From Psychromonas ossibalaenae ATCC BAA-1528 (GTDB lineage: Bacteria; Pseudomonadota; Gammaproteobacteria; Enterobacterales; Psychromonadaceae), in the NCBI RefSeq assembly GCF_000381745.1, contig NZ_KB906988.1:1-64000 (forward strand): a stretch of DNA of 64,000 nucleotides, written 5' to 3'. The position numbers were made by a program, and so were the translations under genes. The notes beneath the pieces were generated by a model that saw nothing but the letters and a program-made list of their open reading frames with translations, was not told the origin of the DNA and did not search any database. This document shows, piece after piece, positions 18,699 to 27,167 of this stretch (the stretch's first letter is position 1; every line of letters starts with the position of its first letter).

Positions 18699-20042
18699 TC
18701 AAAACGCTATTTTGTACTTCTTCATTTTACGAAACAGCGTTGTTTTATGCACACCTAATGCTTTGGCCGCCGCTATTTTACTGTGATTATTTTTTAACGC
18801 CTCAACAATCACCTGCTTCTCAATCTCCTCTCGACTGCTTCCTAAACTCTCTGTAACCGCACTTTTTCGCTTTTCAGGCTGAAGATTTTCTGTAACGGCA
18901 AAAGAAAAACAATCTAATTGAATATAACTGTTTTTAGACAATACACAGGCACGTTCAATGCTGTTTTCTAATTCGCGAATATTGCCAGGCCAGGTGTAAG
19001 ACTGAAGATGCTGTAATGCTTCCGGGCAGATCCCCTTTATCGATTTTTTATGCACCTTATTAAAGCGTTCAATAAATAGATCCACTAAAAAAGGAATATC
19101 TTCAAAGCGCTGCGCTAGTCTAGGCAGGGTTATTTTTATTACATTCAGACGGTAATAAAGGTCTTCTCGAAACTTGCCCTGTGAAACCAGATCTAATAAA
19201 TTTTTATTGGTTGCAGTAATGATTCTGGCTTCAGTTTTCTGTGGTTTACTGCCGCCGACCGGCTCAAATTCACGCTCCTGCAGCACCCGCAATAAACGCA
19301 CCTGCAGTGCAGGTGATATATCACCAATCTCATCCAGAAACAGAGTGCCGTCAGCCGCCCTTTCAAAATACCCTTGTTTATTATCAAAAGCTCCTGTAAA
19401 CGCCCCTTTAACATGGCCGAACAAAGTCGACTCTAATAAGTTTTCAGGCAAGGCTGCACAGTTAACGGCGATAAATGGTTTTCTATTCCGCTCACTTAAC
19501 TGATGCAGCGCTTTTGCTGTCACCTCTTTACCTGTTCCAGTTTCACCCGTAATCAACACAGTTGCAGATGTTTCTGCAACTGCCTCTACGGTTGCAGTAA
19601 CGGCTTTCATCGACTGGCTATGAGTGATTAAAGAGCCTGATTCGGCCTGTTTAGAAAGCTGTTTTTTTAATACTTCAATCTCCGATATATCTCGAAAGGT
19701 TTCAGCGCCGCCCATTATGTTCCCCATGGGATCTTTAAGCACCGCAGTTGAAAGGGTGACAGAAACTTTTTTACCTTTGCTGTTAATAAAATAACAGCGC
19801 TTATCAATAACAGCTTTACCCGTCTGCAGAGTTTCTCGTAATGCGCACTGCTCACCGCATAAACTTGAACGAAATACCTCTGAACAGTAACTACCTAATG
19901 CATCGCTGCGCTTAATGCCGGTAATGTGTTCAGCAGCACGATTGAATGAACTGATTTTCCAGTCATGATCAACACTAAAGACACCATCTGAGATACTCTC
20001 TAAAATAGTGCTGTTATCAAATAGTTGTTTGCTTTTACTCAT
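18699..20042 (-). CDS. PAS-domain sigma-54-dependent transcriptional activator
   Basis: A 447-residue enhancer-binding protein. Residues 5-120 are a PAS domain with an unusual Cys cluster (CSEVFRSSLCGEQC and a further Cys at about 95). Residues 140-375 are the AAA+ domain, with Walker A GETGTGKE, the sigma-54 contact loop GAFTGA and Walker B LFLDEIGD. The last 45 residues are a Fis-type HTH (HSKIAAAKALGVHKTTLFRKM). The Cys-rich PAS may sense redox, a metal cluster or reactive sulfur. It is the last gene on the strand carrying yeeE, the CoA-disulfide reductase and the AGCS carrier, so these are its likely targets. Confidence 0.93.
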   Translation of the reverse strand: MSKSKQLFDNSTILESISDGVFSVDHDWKISSFNRAAEHITGIKRSDALGSYCSEVFRSSLCGEQCALRETLQTGKAVIDKRCYFINSKGKKVSVTLSTAVLKDPMGNIMGGAETFRDISEIEVLKKQLSKQAESGSLITHSQSMKAVTATVEAVAETSATVLITGETGTGKEVTAKALHQLSERNRKPFIAVNCAALPENLLESTLFGHVKGAFTGAFDNKQGYFERAADGTLFLDEIGDISPALQVRLLRVLQEREFEPVGGSKPQKTEARIITATNKNLLDLVSQGKFREDLYYRLNVIKITLPRLAQRFEDIPFLVDLFIERFNKVHKKSIKGICPEALQHLQSYTWPGNIRELENSIERACVLSKNSYIQLDCFSFAVTENLQPEKRKSAVTESLGSSREEIEKQVIVEALKNNHSKIAAAKALGVHKTTLFRKMKKYKIAF

Positions 20043-20217
20043 TACAGACTCATCATTGCAGGCAATAAAAAGAGGGCATTAGACACTCTTTATTTTACTA
20101 CTATCCTACTCTTATTAGCTTATTTATACATTGAAGATTGCGGGTACGGGCGGCAGAATAAACAGCAGAAACGAATAAATTTCTATTCCGATAGGAATCG
20201 ATAAGATGAAAATCAAT

Positions 20218-20262
20218 AAAAAAGGCCTTCAAGCTATTAAAAAATAACTTAAAGGCCTTTTA
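20218..20262 (-). terminator. terminator after the YeeE gene
   Basis: AAAAAGGCCTT at the left pairs with AAGGCCTTTT at the right across about 20 bases. Read on the minus strand it ends in TTTTTT. It separates the yeeE gene (ends 20,286) from the regulator gene (starts 20,042), so the regulator probably has its own promoter. Confidence 0.75.
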
Positions 20263-20285
20263 AAAAGAACGACTGTTATCTGAGT

Positions 20286-21542
20286 TTATGCTGTTTTAGC
20301 CGCCACTCTGTTACCCAGAACACCACCAGCAACTAAGAATACCAGGAAGATCCAGCCCGATAACGAAAGATTAGCAATCGGCGTATAAAGTGAACCGACG
20401 TTACAACCGTTCGCAAAACGCGTACCGAATCCCATAAACAAGCCGCCCATTGCAAACAATGCTAACTGCTTCGTCGAATAGTTAAATTTAAACGACAGCT
20501 GCCCGGTCAGCAACACACAAATAAGCGTACCAAGTGCAATACCAAAGTTCTGCACTGAAATCGGATGTTCAAAGAACGGGGTAGCAAACATGCCTACCGG
20601 ACGCTCTGCAAACGCAGCAACACTATCAGCTGAGACACCAAAAGCCATCATGCCCTGACCAAACCAGATGCCAAACGGCGTCGATGCCCCCCAGCCTGTC
20701 TGCGTGGCAGCCAGCATTAAGGTGAAAATAACAATAATCATTAACGCCCCGGTTTTCATCGACCACGGAGTAACAAAAAGTGCCTGATAGGTTTCCGAGC
20801 TTAGTAATTTAAACTGTTTTTTACTATCGTTTTCTGCAGCTTTGGCTTTTACCGCGTTATGCTGTTCAATTTCGCTGTCAATACCGTAAAAGGTACCAGC
20901 CTGATGACGCTTATTTTCATACTTTTTCGATAAGTAAATCACAATAGCCGCAAACAGAACGGTTAATGCGATTGCCCCGATGTAGCTTACTAAACCGCTG
21001 CCGAACAGATCCGGCATAAATACACCTTTATCTGCGTAGCTGCTGCTTGAAACTAACGTGTCTGTCACCCAGGGTAAACTGCTCTGCAGCGGAAATCCTA
21101 AATAGACCCCCATTCCAAAGAAAATTAACGTGACACCAGCACGCGGCAGATCGGTCACCAGATCAGTCATAACACCCGATGCACAACATGATGAAAAAGT
21201 CATACCGAAACCAAACATTACCCCGCCGACAATCAAGCCCAGGTTAATCGGGTTGATCCATAAATCATAAGCAGCAGGATCACTGTTTAATAAGAAACCG
21301 GCATTAATCACTGCGGTGATAACAAACATAAACATCAGCACCTGCATCAATTTAGTTGAACCGCCGTTATAAGCTCGATTGACACTACCGGCAAAGCCTA
21401 AAAAGCTGCGTGTTAATACATAACCTAAGCCAATACCAAATAGAAGACGCAGAAACAGCATATCCGTTTTCAGCATTAGCCCGCCCAGCAGCAGTGCACT
21501 CAGGGCCAATAAAGCACCCGTCATATTTTGTGTTTTATTCAT
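20286..21542 (-). CDS. YeeE/YedE-family sulfur-compound transporter
   Basis: A 418-residue membrane protein with about ten hydrophobic segments in two pseudo-repeats. Each repeat carries the Cys signature of the family: SSCCASGVMTDLVTDLPRAG in the first half and GTRFANGCNVGSLYTPIANL in the second. In the characterised member TsuA such cysteines pass thiosulfate through the membrane. A hydrophilic loop (about residues 205-245, rich in Lys, Glu and Ala) separates the halves. It lies next to the CoA-disulfide reductase-rhodanese gene, supporting uptake of thiosulfate or another sulfane-sulfur compound. No start ambiguity was noticed. Confidence 0.9.
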   Translation of the reverse strand: MNKTQNMTGALLALSALLLGGLMLKTDMLFLRLLFGIGLGYVLTRSFLGFAGSVNRAYNGGSTKLMQVLMFMFVITAVINAGFLLNSDPAAYDLWINPINLGLIVGGVMFGFGMTFSSCCASGVMTDLVTDLPRAGVTLIFFGMGVYLGFPLQSSLPWVTDTLVSSSSYADKGVFMPDLFGSGLVSYIGAIALTVLFAAIVIYLSKKYENKRHQAGTFYGIDSEIEQHNAVKAKAAENDSKKQFKLLSSETYQALFVTPWSMKTGALMIIVIFTLMLAATQTGWGASTPFGIWFGQGMMAFGVSADSVAAFAERPVGMFATPFFEHPISVQNFGIALGTLICVLLTGQLSFKFNYSTKQLALFAMGGLFMGFGTRFANGCNVGSLYTPIANLSLSGWIFLVFLVAGGVLGNRVAAKTA

Positions 21543-21633
21543 TTTAATTATTCCAGTAAAATTACCGTAAAGTATTACATTTACGACTTACAATGCAGCA
21601 AGCCGTAATAAGTGGAGCAAATAACAATTCGTA

Positions 21634-23337
21634 TTAATCGAAGTTATAATCTGTCATTACAGGTGTTCTACCGAGTGTCTTATCATTGAAATATTCAAAG
21701 AAACATAATCCCATAAAACCACCGGAAACATTATAAACATCTTTAAAGCCTAATTTCTGCAGTGCTAATGCGGCATTGTAACTACGCTGTCCACTACGAC
21801 AATGCAGGTAAAGCGGCTGATCCTTAGGCAGTTCATCAGTACGCTGACGGATCTCGCTCAGAGGAATATTAACTGCACCATTAATATGGCTTAATTCAAA
21901 TTCGTCTTGTTCGCGAACGTCAACAATATAAGCGCCCTGTTCAATTAGCGGGCGCATATCAGATGCATGTACTTGTTTAAAATCGCTGTTCATTAAATTA
22001 GTCGCAACATAACCTGCGAAGTTAACGATATCTTTTGCTGTTCCGAACGGAGGGGCATAACAAAGTTCAAGATCTTTAAGGTCGTAAATAGTACCGCCGA
22101 ACTTGATAACCGTTGCAATCACGTCAATACGTTTATCAATATTACCTTTACCGATAGCCTGCGCGCCTAAAATGCGTCCTGTCGGTACTTCGAAAATCAG
22201 TTTAAAGTGAGCAACCGCACCAAAAGGCATTAGACCTACTTTATCATTAGGAATAATTTTAACCGTTTCGTAAGAGAGGTTTAGACCAAGAGCTTCAATC
22301 ATGCCTTCATTCAGGCCAGTCGATGCTGCATTATAATCAAACACTTTAATCACTGAAGAACCGATATAACCACGGTTGTCAATTGCCATACCGTTAATAT
22401 GATCAGCAACACCACGAGCTTGTTTCTGTGCCGGACCGGCAAGAGGAAGCTGGAAATAATCATTGTAAAGGTAGCTATAAACTTCAATCACATCGCCAAC
22501 CGCGTAAATATCAGAATCGTTGGTCTGGTAGTTCTGGTTAACCTTCATTGCCCCGGTTTTACCTAAATCAAGGCCTGCTTGAGTCGCCAGATCCGTTTCA
22601 GGTTTAACGCCGATTGCCATCACAACAACTTCCGATTCAACCACTTTACCTGACCCAAGAATAATCTTGTTTTCTTCGAATTTTTCAACTTTATCGTTAA
22701 CAATCAGGTTAACGCCGTGATCATATAATTCTTTATGAAGAATCTGCACCATAGTGTAGTCAAATGGTTTCATGATCTGCGGCATTGCTTCAATCAAAGT
22801 AACGTTATAACCCGCTTCTTTTAAATTTTCAGCGGCTTCAACACCAATAAAACCACCGCCGATCACTGAGATATTTTTTGGTGCACTGCCTTTGATGAAC
22901 TTATTAAGGCGGTCAATATCAACGACATTACGAATTGAAAATGTATTTACTTTTTCAATACCAGGAATAGGCGGAACAATTGGTTTAGCACCAGGAGAAA
23001 GAACCAGTTTATCGTAAGCTTCCGTGTACTCTTCGCCGTTTTCGACATTTCTCACTAGAATCGTTTTAGCTGCGCGATCAATTGATACAACTTCATTTGC
23101 CACGCGCGCTTCAATATTGTACTGGCTCGCGAACTTTTCAGGACACATCAGCACAAGCTCTTCAGCGGTAGGGACAACACCACTGAGATGATAAGGAAGA
23201 CAGCAGTTTGAAAATGAAACATGCGGCCCTTTTTCAAACATAATGATCTGATCTGTTTCACTATGACGACGAAGACGTGCTGCGACCGATGCACCACCGG
23301 CTACACCGCCGACAACTAATATTTTTTTACTCATCAT
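21634..23337 (-). CDS. CoA-disulfide/polysulfide reductase with C-terminal rhodanese domain
   Basis: A 567-residue flavoprotein. The FAD-binding N-terminus is KILVVGGVAGGASVAARLRR. The redox cysteine lies in FSNCCLPYHLSG; typical CoADR has a single Cys, here there are two in a row. The NAD-binding fold ISVIGGGFIGVEAAENL, the ATG-like strand YAVGDVIEV and the dimerisation domain follow. The last 110 residues form a rhodanese domain with active-site Cys in YLHCRSGQRSYN. CDR-rhodanese fusions reduce CoA-persulfide, polysulfide or CoA disulfide with NAD(P)H. It starts behind AAGGAC, 35 bp after the AGCS gene, and precedes yeeE. Confidence 0.93.
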   Translation of the reverse strand: MMSKKILVVGGVAGGASVAARLRRHSETDQIIMFEKGPHVSFSNCCLPYHLSGVVPTAEELVLMCPEKFASQYNIEARVANEVVSIDRAAKTILVRNVENGEEYTEAYDKLVLSPGAKPIVPPIPGIEKVNTFSIRNVVDIDRLNKFIKGSAPKNISVIGGGFIGVEAAENLKEAGYNVTLIEAMPQIMKPFDYTMVQILHKELYDHGVNLIVNDKVEKFEENKIILGSGKVVESEVVVMAIGVKPETDLATQAGLDLGKTGAMKVNQNYQTNDSDIYAVGDVIEVYSYLYNDYFQLPLAGPAQKQARGVADHINGMAIDNRGYIGSSVIKVFDYNAASTGLNEGMIEALGLNLSYETVKIIPNDKVGLMPFGAVAHFKLIFEVPTGRILGAQAIGKGNIDKRIDVIATVIKFGGTIYDLKDLELCYAPPFGTAKDIVNFAGYVATNLMNSDFKQVHASDMRPLIEQGAYIVDVREQDEFELSHINGAVNIPLSEIRQRTDELPKDQPLYLHCRSGQRSYNAALALQKLGFKDVYNVSGGFMGLCFFEYFNDKTLGRTPVMTDYNFD

Positions 23338-23347
23338 GAGTCCTTAA

Positions 23348-23377
23348 GTTAAAGTTAAAGTTAAAGTTAAAATTAAA
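23348..23377. repeat. hexamer repeat GTTAAA in a gene junction
   Basis: Four perfect copies of GTTAAA (23348-23371), with a fifth degenerate copy ATTAAA, fill nearly the whole space between the AGCS stop codon (23,373-23,375) and the ribosome site of the CoA-disulfide reductase. The repeat overlaps the AGCS stop. Confidence 0.85.
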
Positions 23378-24674
23378 TTTTATGAAAGATATGAATTTTT
23401 TTATGAATGAATAATGCCATTGCCAAAAGGTTGATTGCACCGACAATAAACATTAATAGATTTGAAGCTTCAAAAATAATATCAAAGTGCGTTACGCTCA
23501 AAGCACCAGATAAACTAATCAAGAATAAATAGGTAATAATTCGTCCGTTTTCACCGATATTGAGGCTGGTATTAACATAGTGAAAAGAGCCTAAAATCGT
23601 GGTGAAACCAGAAACCACAAAAAACAACACCACAATAGAAAGGCCCATATAGCCCGTCACTTGAAAAACCGTAAAAATGTAACCTTTAACCCGCTCAAAA
23701 CTATCGCCTACCAGTGCCACCCCCTCAATATGAGCCTGGCCGTAAGCGAACACATAACTGGTAATAATGACAGCAATGGCGATACTTATCAGCGTAGAAA
23801 CGGTCTGCACAAATGCTTCCCGACGCGGTGAATTTTCTCTATCTGAGCTTGATAACGCACTGGTACCCAGTGAGGTTTCACTAATTTGAATAATTCGCTG
23901 AAAGGCAATAATTAGTCCGATAGGAATACCGATTCCAGCACTTTGAAAATTCATCACATCAGCATAAATATTGCTAAAGTACTGGCTGATAAAATCACGC
24001 GTCTGGTAAACAAAAAACATGAAAAAACAAACGTATGCGAGAATAATCATAAATATCAGCGAGGATAAGGTATTAATAAACAAGTGATGGCTTTTAGTAA
24101 CAATCACCATTCCCGCCAGTAAAATTATCGGCATAACAATATAAAGAAGTGCAGTTACTGAATTAAAGTGATAATCAAGATAGTTTTCTGAAAAGTAACG
24201 AACGACCGTCTGTACACCCGTTAATTGAAAACCGACAAAGCCAAAGGCATATAAAGCCACCAGGCCTAAAGCATAAACGGTAGCGGCTTTAGCATTTAAA
24301 TTTGTTGTAATAAAGTCGCGTGGTGTTTGCTTAGATATCTGCGTGAAAAGCACCTCAGAATACGTGATAGGTACTAAAAACAGCATGCCCACTAATACCC
24401 AGAATACAATGCCTTCGCCACTGCCTCCGTGCACAGAGCCTTGCCACATCGCAGCCAGCACACCGATAATAGCGCCGGTACCAACTTTTGAAGCAAGTGA
24501 AATAGACAGCGCACCTTTAATTTTACTTAACTGCCAGGAAGAAATGTCTGAATCACTTATTTTTGCGCGCGCTTTAACCATCTTAATATTAATAAAAAGA
24601 CCTAATATAATAAGTAATGGTAGAAAAAATTCCCATAAACCTTCACTCAGCGCATTAATCCATGCAGCAATCAT
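23373..24674 (-). CDS. AGCS-type (alanine:cation symporter-like) amino acid carrier
   Basis: A 433-residue membrane protein with about eleven hydrophobic segments. The AGCS signature is recognisable, with KIKGALSISLASKVGTGAIIGV near residue 50 and the GEGIVFWVLVGM helix, although it is divergent from standard DagA/AlsT proteins. Family members import alanine or glycine with Na+. The position as first gene of a sulfur cluster suggests that this one carries a sulfur-containing amino acid or another thiol, which is inference. A leader with a possible sigma-54 promoter lies 80-140 bp upstream. Confidence 0.82.
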   Translation of the reverse strand: MIAAWINALSEGLWEFFLPLLIILGLFINIKMVKARAKISDSDISSWQLSKIKGALSISLASKVGTGAIIGVLAAMWQGSVHGGSGEGIVFWVLVGMLFLVPITYSEVLFTQISKQTPRDFITTNLNAKAATVYALGLVALYAFGFVGFQLTGVQTVVRYFSENYLDYHFNSVTALLYIVMPIILLAGMVIVTKSHHLFINTLSSLIFMIILAYVCFFMFFVYQTRDFISQYFSNIYADVMNFQSAGIGIPIGLIIAFQRIIQISETSLGTSALSSSDRENSPRREAFVQTVSTLISIAIAVIITSYVFAYGQAHIEGVALVGDSFERVKGYIFTVFQVTGYMGLSIVVLFFVVSGFTTILGSFHYVNTSLNIGENGRIITYLFLISLSGALSVTHFDIIFEASNLLMFIVGAINLLAMALFIHKKIHIFHKI

Positions 24675-24741
24675 TCACTCTCTCTTCTATTTGGGTTAGA
24701 TTCAATAATGCGAACTAACAATATTAGTAATATTTTGACAC

Positions 24742-24812
24742 GCAAAAAAAAAGCACAAGCAGGTCCACAAAGTTAACCGCTTCTCGGCAACTTATATGAC
24801 TCTCCTTGTGCT
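24742..24812 (-). promoter_or_regulatory. terminator-like hairpin in the leader of the AGCS gene
   Basis: AGCACAAG and CTTGTGCT (24804-24812 and 24752-24759 on the minus strand) form an 8-bp stem followed by ten T. The long loop folds further: AGTTGCC against GGTTAACT. Nothing is transcribed into it from upstream on this strand, so if it is a terminator it would act as an attenuator of the sulfur cluster. I could not match it to a known riboswitch class. Confidence 0.45.
24752..24767 (-). promoter_or_regulatory. candidate sigma-54 promoter upstream of the sulfur cluster
   Basis: On the minus strand TGGACCTGCTTGTGCT has the invariant GG and GC with exactly 10 bases between them (consensus TGGCAC-N5-TTGC). 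Several other consensus bases do not match. It lies about 80 bp before the AGCS start. The sigma-54 activator encoded in the cluster makes it plausible. The same bases also belong to the hairpin 24,752-24,812. Confidence 0.4.
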
Positions 24813-24905
24813 CTTTCTCTTTATTTACGCAATAACTTCAATGTTAATAACAAGTTATATTTATTTAACTCATTATGAATGCGTATTAGTTATAATTTAA
24901 GAGGG

Positions 24906-24924
24906 GAGGTAAATTAAATACCTC
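24906..24924. promoter_or_regulatory. inverted repeat GAGGTA-N7-TACCTC
   Basis: Perfect six-base arms with a seven-base AT-rich spacer, about 140 bp upstream of the sigma-54 promoter candidate. That distance suits an upstream activator site for a Fis-type HTH enhancer-binding protein. This is inference from position and symmetry. Between here and the csp gene (24,930-25,396) I see AT-rich promoter-like sequence, a TATATATGCATATATA palindrome at 25,193-25,208 and a long leader, but no ORF. Confidence 0.4.
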
Positions 24925-25396
24925 TAATCAAGTAAATTATGAGGCGGGATTATATGCTTAGATCGTCCAACATAAAAGGGTTTCTCCCTCAAAAATACAT
25001 AGGAAAACGTATTCCCCCCCTACTTTTACAAAAGGTTAATTAGTAGGCAGCAAAAACAATACGCAATAAATACATGCCGGCAGCATCTCGCCTGTTTATC
25101 GGCTTATGCAGCATAAAACATACATAGCAATGTAATCAATCCTTTACTAATTTGAATGCATTTCACTCAAAAAGATTAAAAATATAGCTATATATATATG
25201 CATATATAGGTTAATATCGTTTCAGCTCTGAAATTCAGAGTTATTAATGAAGTTATAAAGTCCAAGTTTTCCCTCAGTTACATCATTTTGTTGTCCTTAG
25301 TGTTTCCTTTAGCTTAATCATCACATTCAATAATTCAGCTCTCAGCGCGTCGCTATTTGGCGATATTTTTTAAAGAATTTATATAAGGAACACAAG

Positions 25397-25609
25397 ATGT
25401 CTAATTCAACGACTGGTTTAGTAAAATGGTTTAACGAAGAGAAAGGATTTGGTTTTATTTCTCAAAATGACGGCGGAACGGACGTATTTGTTCACTTCCG
25501 CGCTATTGCATCTGAAGGCTTCAAAACACTGGCAGAAGGCCAAAAAGTGTCTTTTGACGTTGAGCAGGGCCAAAAGGGTCTGCAGGCTGCAAATGTGATC
25601 GCGCTATAA
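25397..25609 (+). CDS. cold-shock protein, CspA family
   Basis: A single cold-shock domain of 70 residues. RNP1 appears as KGFGFISQ (residues 17-24) and RNP2 as VFVHFRAI. It binds single-stranded nucleic acid and melts RNA structure. The start follows an AAGGA site. A roughly 200-base AT-rich leader without ORF lies upstream, as in cspA-type genes whose 5' UTR controls cold induction. The leader contains an AACTCTGAATTTCAGAG-type hairpin near 25,230. Confidence 0.97.
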   Translation: MSNSTTGLVKWFNEEKGFGFISQNDGGTDVFVHFRAIASEGFKTLAEGQKVSFDVEQGQKGLQAANVIAL

Positions 25610-25836
25610 TTTTATAGCAAACTGAAAGTAAAGATTGCTGTTCAGGCATTTACTTCCATTTATTAACGTGATAAATTTTTTATCTCAAACTAATATAACA
25701 ATTTACATTGCTATCAGTAAATATCAGCACCGCTACACCGCTTACCGCATGTGTCACCAGGCTTTATATTTCTCATATTAGACAATGATAAATAAGATGA
25801 TATTGGTTCATTCAAACAAAACAATTAAGGATATTT

Positions 25837-25938
25837 ATGGCTAGAACAACTGGTAGAAAAAGATTTTGGTTCCATCAAAACCGCGAAGAAAATCAAATAC
25901 AAGTAACTAAAAAAACTAAAAAACTGAACAAGAATTAG
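25837..25938 (+). CDS. 33-aa basic small protein after the cold-shock gene
   Basis: An ORF too short for routine calling. It starts ATG at 25,837 with an AAGG site six bases before it, and stops at 25,936-25,938. The sequence begins MARTTGRKRFWFHQNREE and ends in a lysine-rich tail (KKTKKLNKN). It has 11 Arg/Lys out of 33 residues. I do not recognise it. The ribosome site, composition and position 230 bp after a cold-shock gene suggest a real small RNA- or ribosome-binding protein. The remaining intergenic sequence on both sides (25,610-25,830 and 25,940-26,140) shows nothing else that I can support. Confidence 0.55.
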   Translation: MARTTGRKRFWFHQNREENQIQVTKKTKKLNKN

Positions 25939-26145
25939 AAGTAACAAAACTAAAATGTAAGCTATTTGCGGGGAGCCTCTATCCTTTTCAAATAGCGATA
26001 TCTAAATCAAAAGTACCTCTACTTCTTTTTCTCATCATCAATCTCAACACTCTTCCTGATAATGCACAAACCAACTGTCTGATCCAATCGTTGATCTGTG
26101 CATGAATATTTCACTTATAAGCTAAAGTTCTCTGCAAAAATTTAC

Positions 26146-26162
26146 GGATGTCCCACCTTTTT
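26146..26162. repeat. short direct repeat, copy A, at the 3' end of the PhyH gene
   Basis: GGATGTCCCACCTTTTT matches 16 of 17 bases of GGATGTCCTACCTTTTT at 27125-27141. The two copies flank the PhyH gene almost exactly, one at its stop codon and one about 120 bp before its start. Confidence 0.6.
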
Positions 26163-27001
26163 CATTTATCCCCAAAGCGCCGGCATTTAAAGATTTTATC
26201 ACTCCGCCCTTCGGCCAAAGTCTCAGCCTTCAGTTGCGACGAATTCAAAAAAATCCCTGGATCATCAATTTTATCCAACATCGAGCTATCTGGTAAACAA
26301 TCATCGTCGATATAATCAGCATAATCACCTGACGGATCAAAAACCAGCATATCCAAGGCTAAGCGATCCAAGCCGTATAAACCACGGTGGATCATATCTG
26401 CAGAAAAAACCAATACATCCCCCGCTGCTAATGGCACCTTTATACCGCCAGAAAGACCATCACTACTCTCTCTGCCTTTTATTTCCTGGCGAACATTAAA
26501 CTCTTCTTCACTGTCCCAACGCTTATGAGTGCCTGGTACTAACTCCATACCAAGCTCATCAAACAATGGTATACGCAGGTGTACTACTTGTGTTTCCTGG
26601 ATTATTTTTTTCTGCGTCTCTAAATCATGATCGTATTGACAGTCTCGATGCCAAAAATCTTTCTGCTGCGGATCCACCGGATTAAAAAACAGCTGTGTAT
26701 TCATAAAAGTAGGATCTGCCGGAATCACAGTATTAATAAGGTTCATTATTTTTTTACAGCTAAGAAAATTAAAAAGCTTAATCCTATCATCACTTGTTAA
26801 ATACTGACTTCCAGTTATTAATGAGGAGTTAAAAGCCTCCTCCTGCTGATAAAACTCAGCGTTGTCTTTTTTCCATAACTCATGGAATGTTAATATTATC
26901 TGTCTCAGTGATGCTATCTCATCGTCAGTAAAATACCCCCTAACAACAAAGTAACCTTGGTCATTATATCTACTGCTTAACTGACTTAAATTGTCTACCA
27001 T
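26162..27001 (-). CDS. phytanoyl-CoA dioxygenase (PhyH) family protein
   Basis: A 279-residue Fe(II)/2-oxoglutarate-dependent oxygenase-like protein. The N-terminus, YNDQGYFVVRGYFTDDEIASLR, is the family opening. The iron-binding facial triad is visible as HRDCQYD (His-x-Asp) and the distal His in SADMIHRGLYG, with a likely 2-oxoglutarate Arg a few residues later (LDRLALDML). The substrate is unknown; relatives hydroxylate small molecules such as ectoine or secondary metabolites. It is a single gene with no partner and is flanked by short direct repeats, which hints at acquisition. Confidence 0.85.
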   Translation of the reverse strand: MVDNLSQLSSRYNDQGYFVVRGYFTDDEIASLRQIILTFHELWKKDNAEFYQQEEAFNSSLITGSQYLTSDDRIKLFNFLSCKKIMNLINTVIPADPTFMNTQLFFNPVDPQQKDFWHRDCQYDHDLETQKKIIQETQVVHLRIPLFDELGMELVPGTHKRWDSEEEFNVRQEIKGRESSDGLSGGIKVPLAAGDVLVFSADMIHRGLYGLDRLALDMLVFDPSGDYADYIDDDCLPDSSMLDKIDDPGIFLNSSQLKAETLAEGRSDKIFKCRRFGDK

Positions 27002-27124
27002 TAACTACCATTGCTCCTGCTTATGATAAAAATTAAACACCTCAGCGTTCGCAGAGTAATTTAATCTATTCAATAAATTAAGCCATAATACGCTCCCACA
27101 AAAAAAACAAATATAAAAACTTGT

Positions 27125-27149
27125 GGATGTCCTACCTTTTTAGAGGACA
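27125..27149. repeat. short direct repeat, copy B, with hairpin
   Basis: GGATGTCCTACCTTTTT repeats copy A. Here it also forms a hairpin: TGTCCT at 27128-27133 pairs with AGGACA at 27144-27149, and GTGG precedes it. A GTGG tetranucleotide before a hairpin is the pattern of REP elements handled by RAYT transposases, though no such transposase is in the window. Confidence 0.55.
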
Positions 27150-27167
27150 ACCAAACTTTATTTCGTA

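Noticed and set aside
24752..24812. Glycine or tetrahydrofolate riboswitch upstream of the AGCS carrier
   Set aside because: GGAGAG and CGAGAAGCGG recall those classes but the conserved cores do not align; listed as an unassigned leader.
25193..25208. TATATATGCATATATA palindrome upstream of the cold-shock gene as an operator
   Set aside because: Low-complexity AT repeats produce such palindromes by chance.
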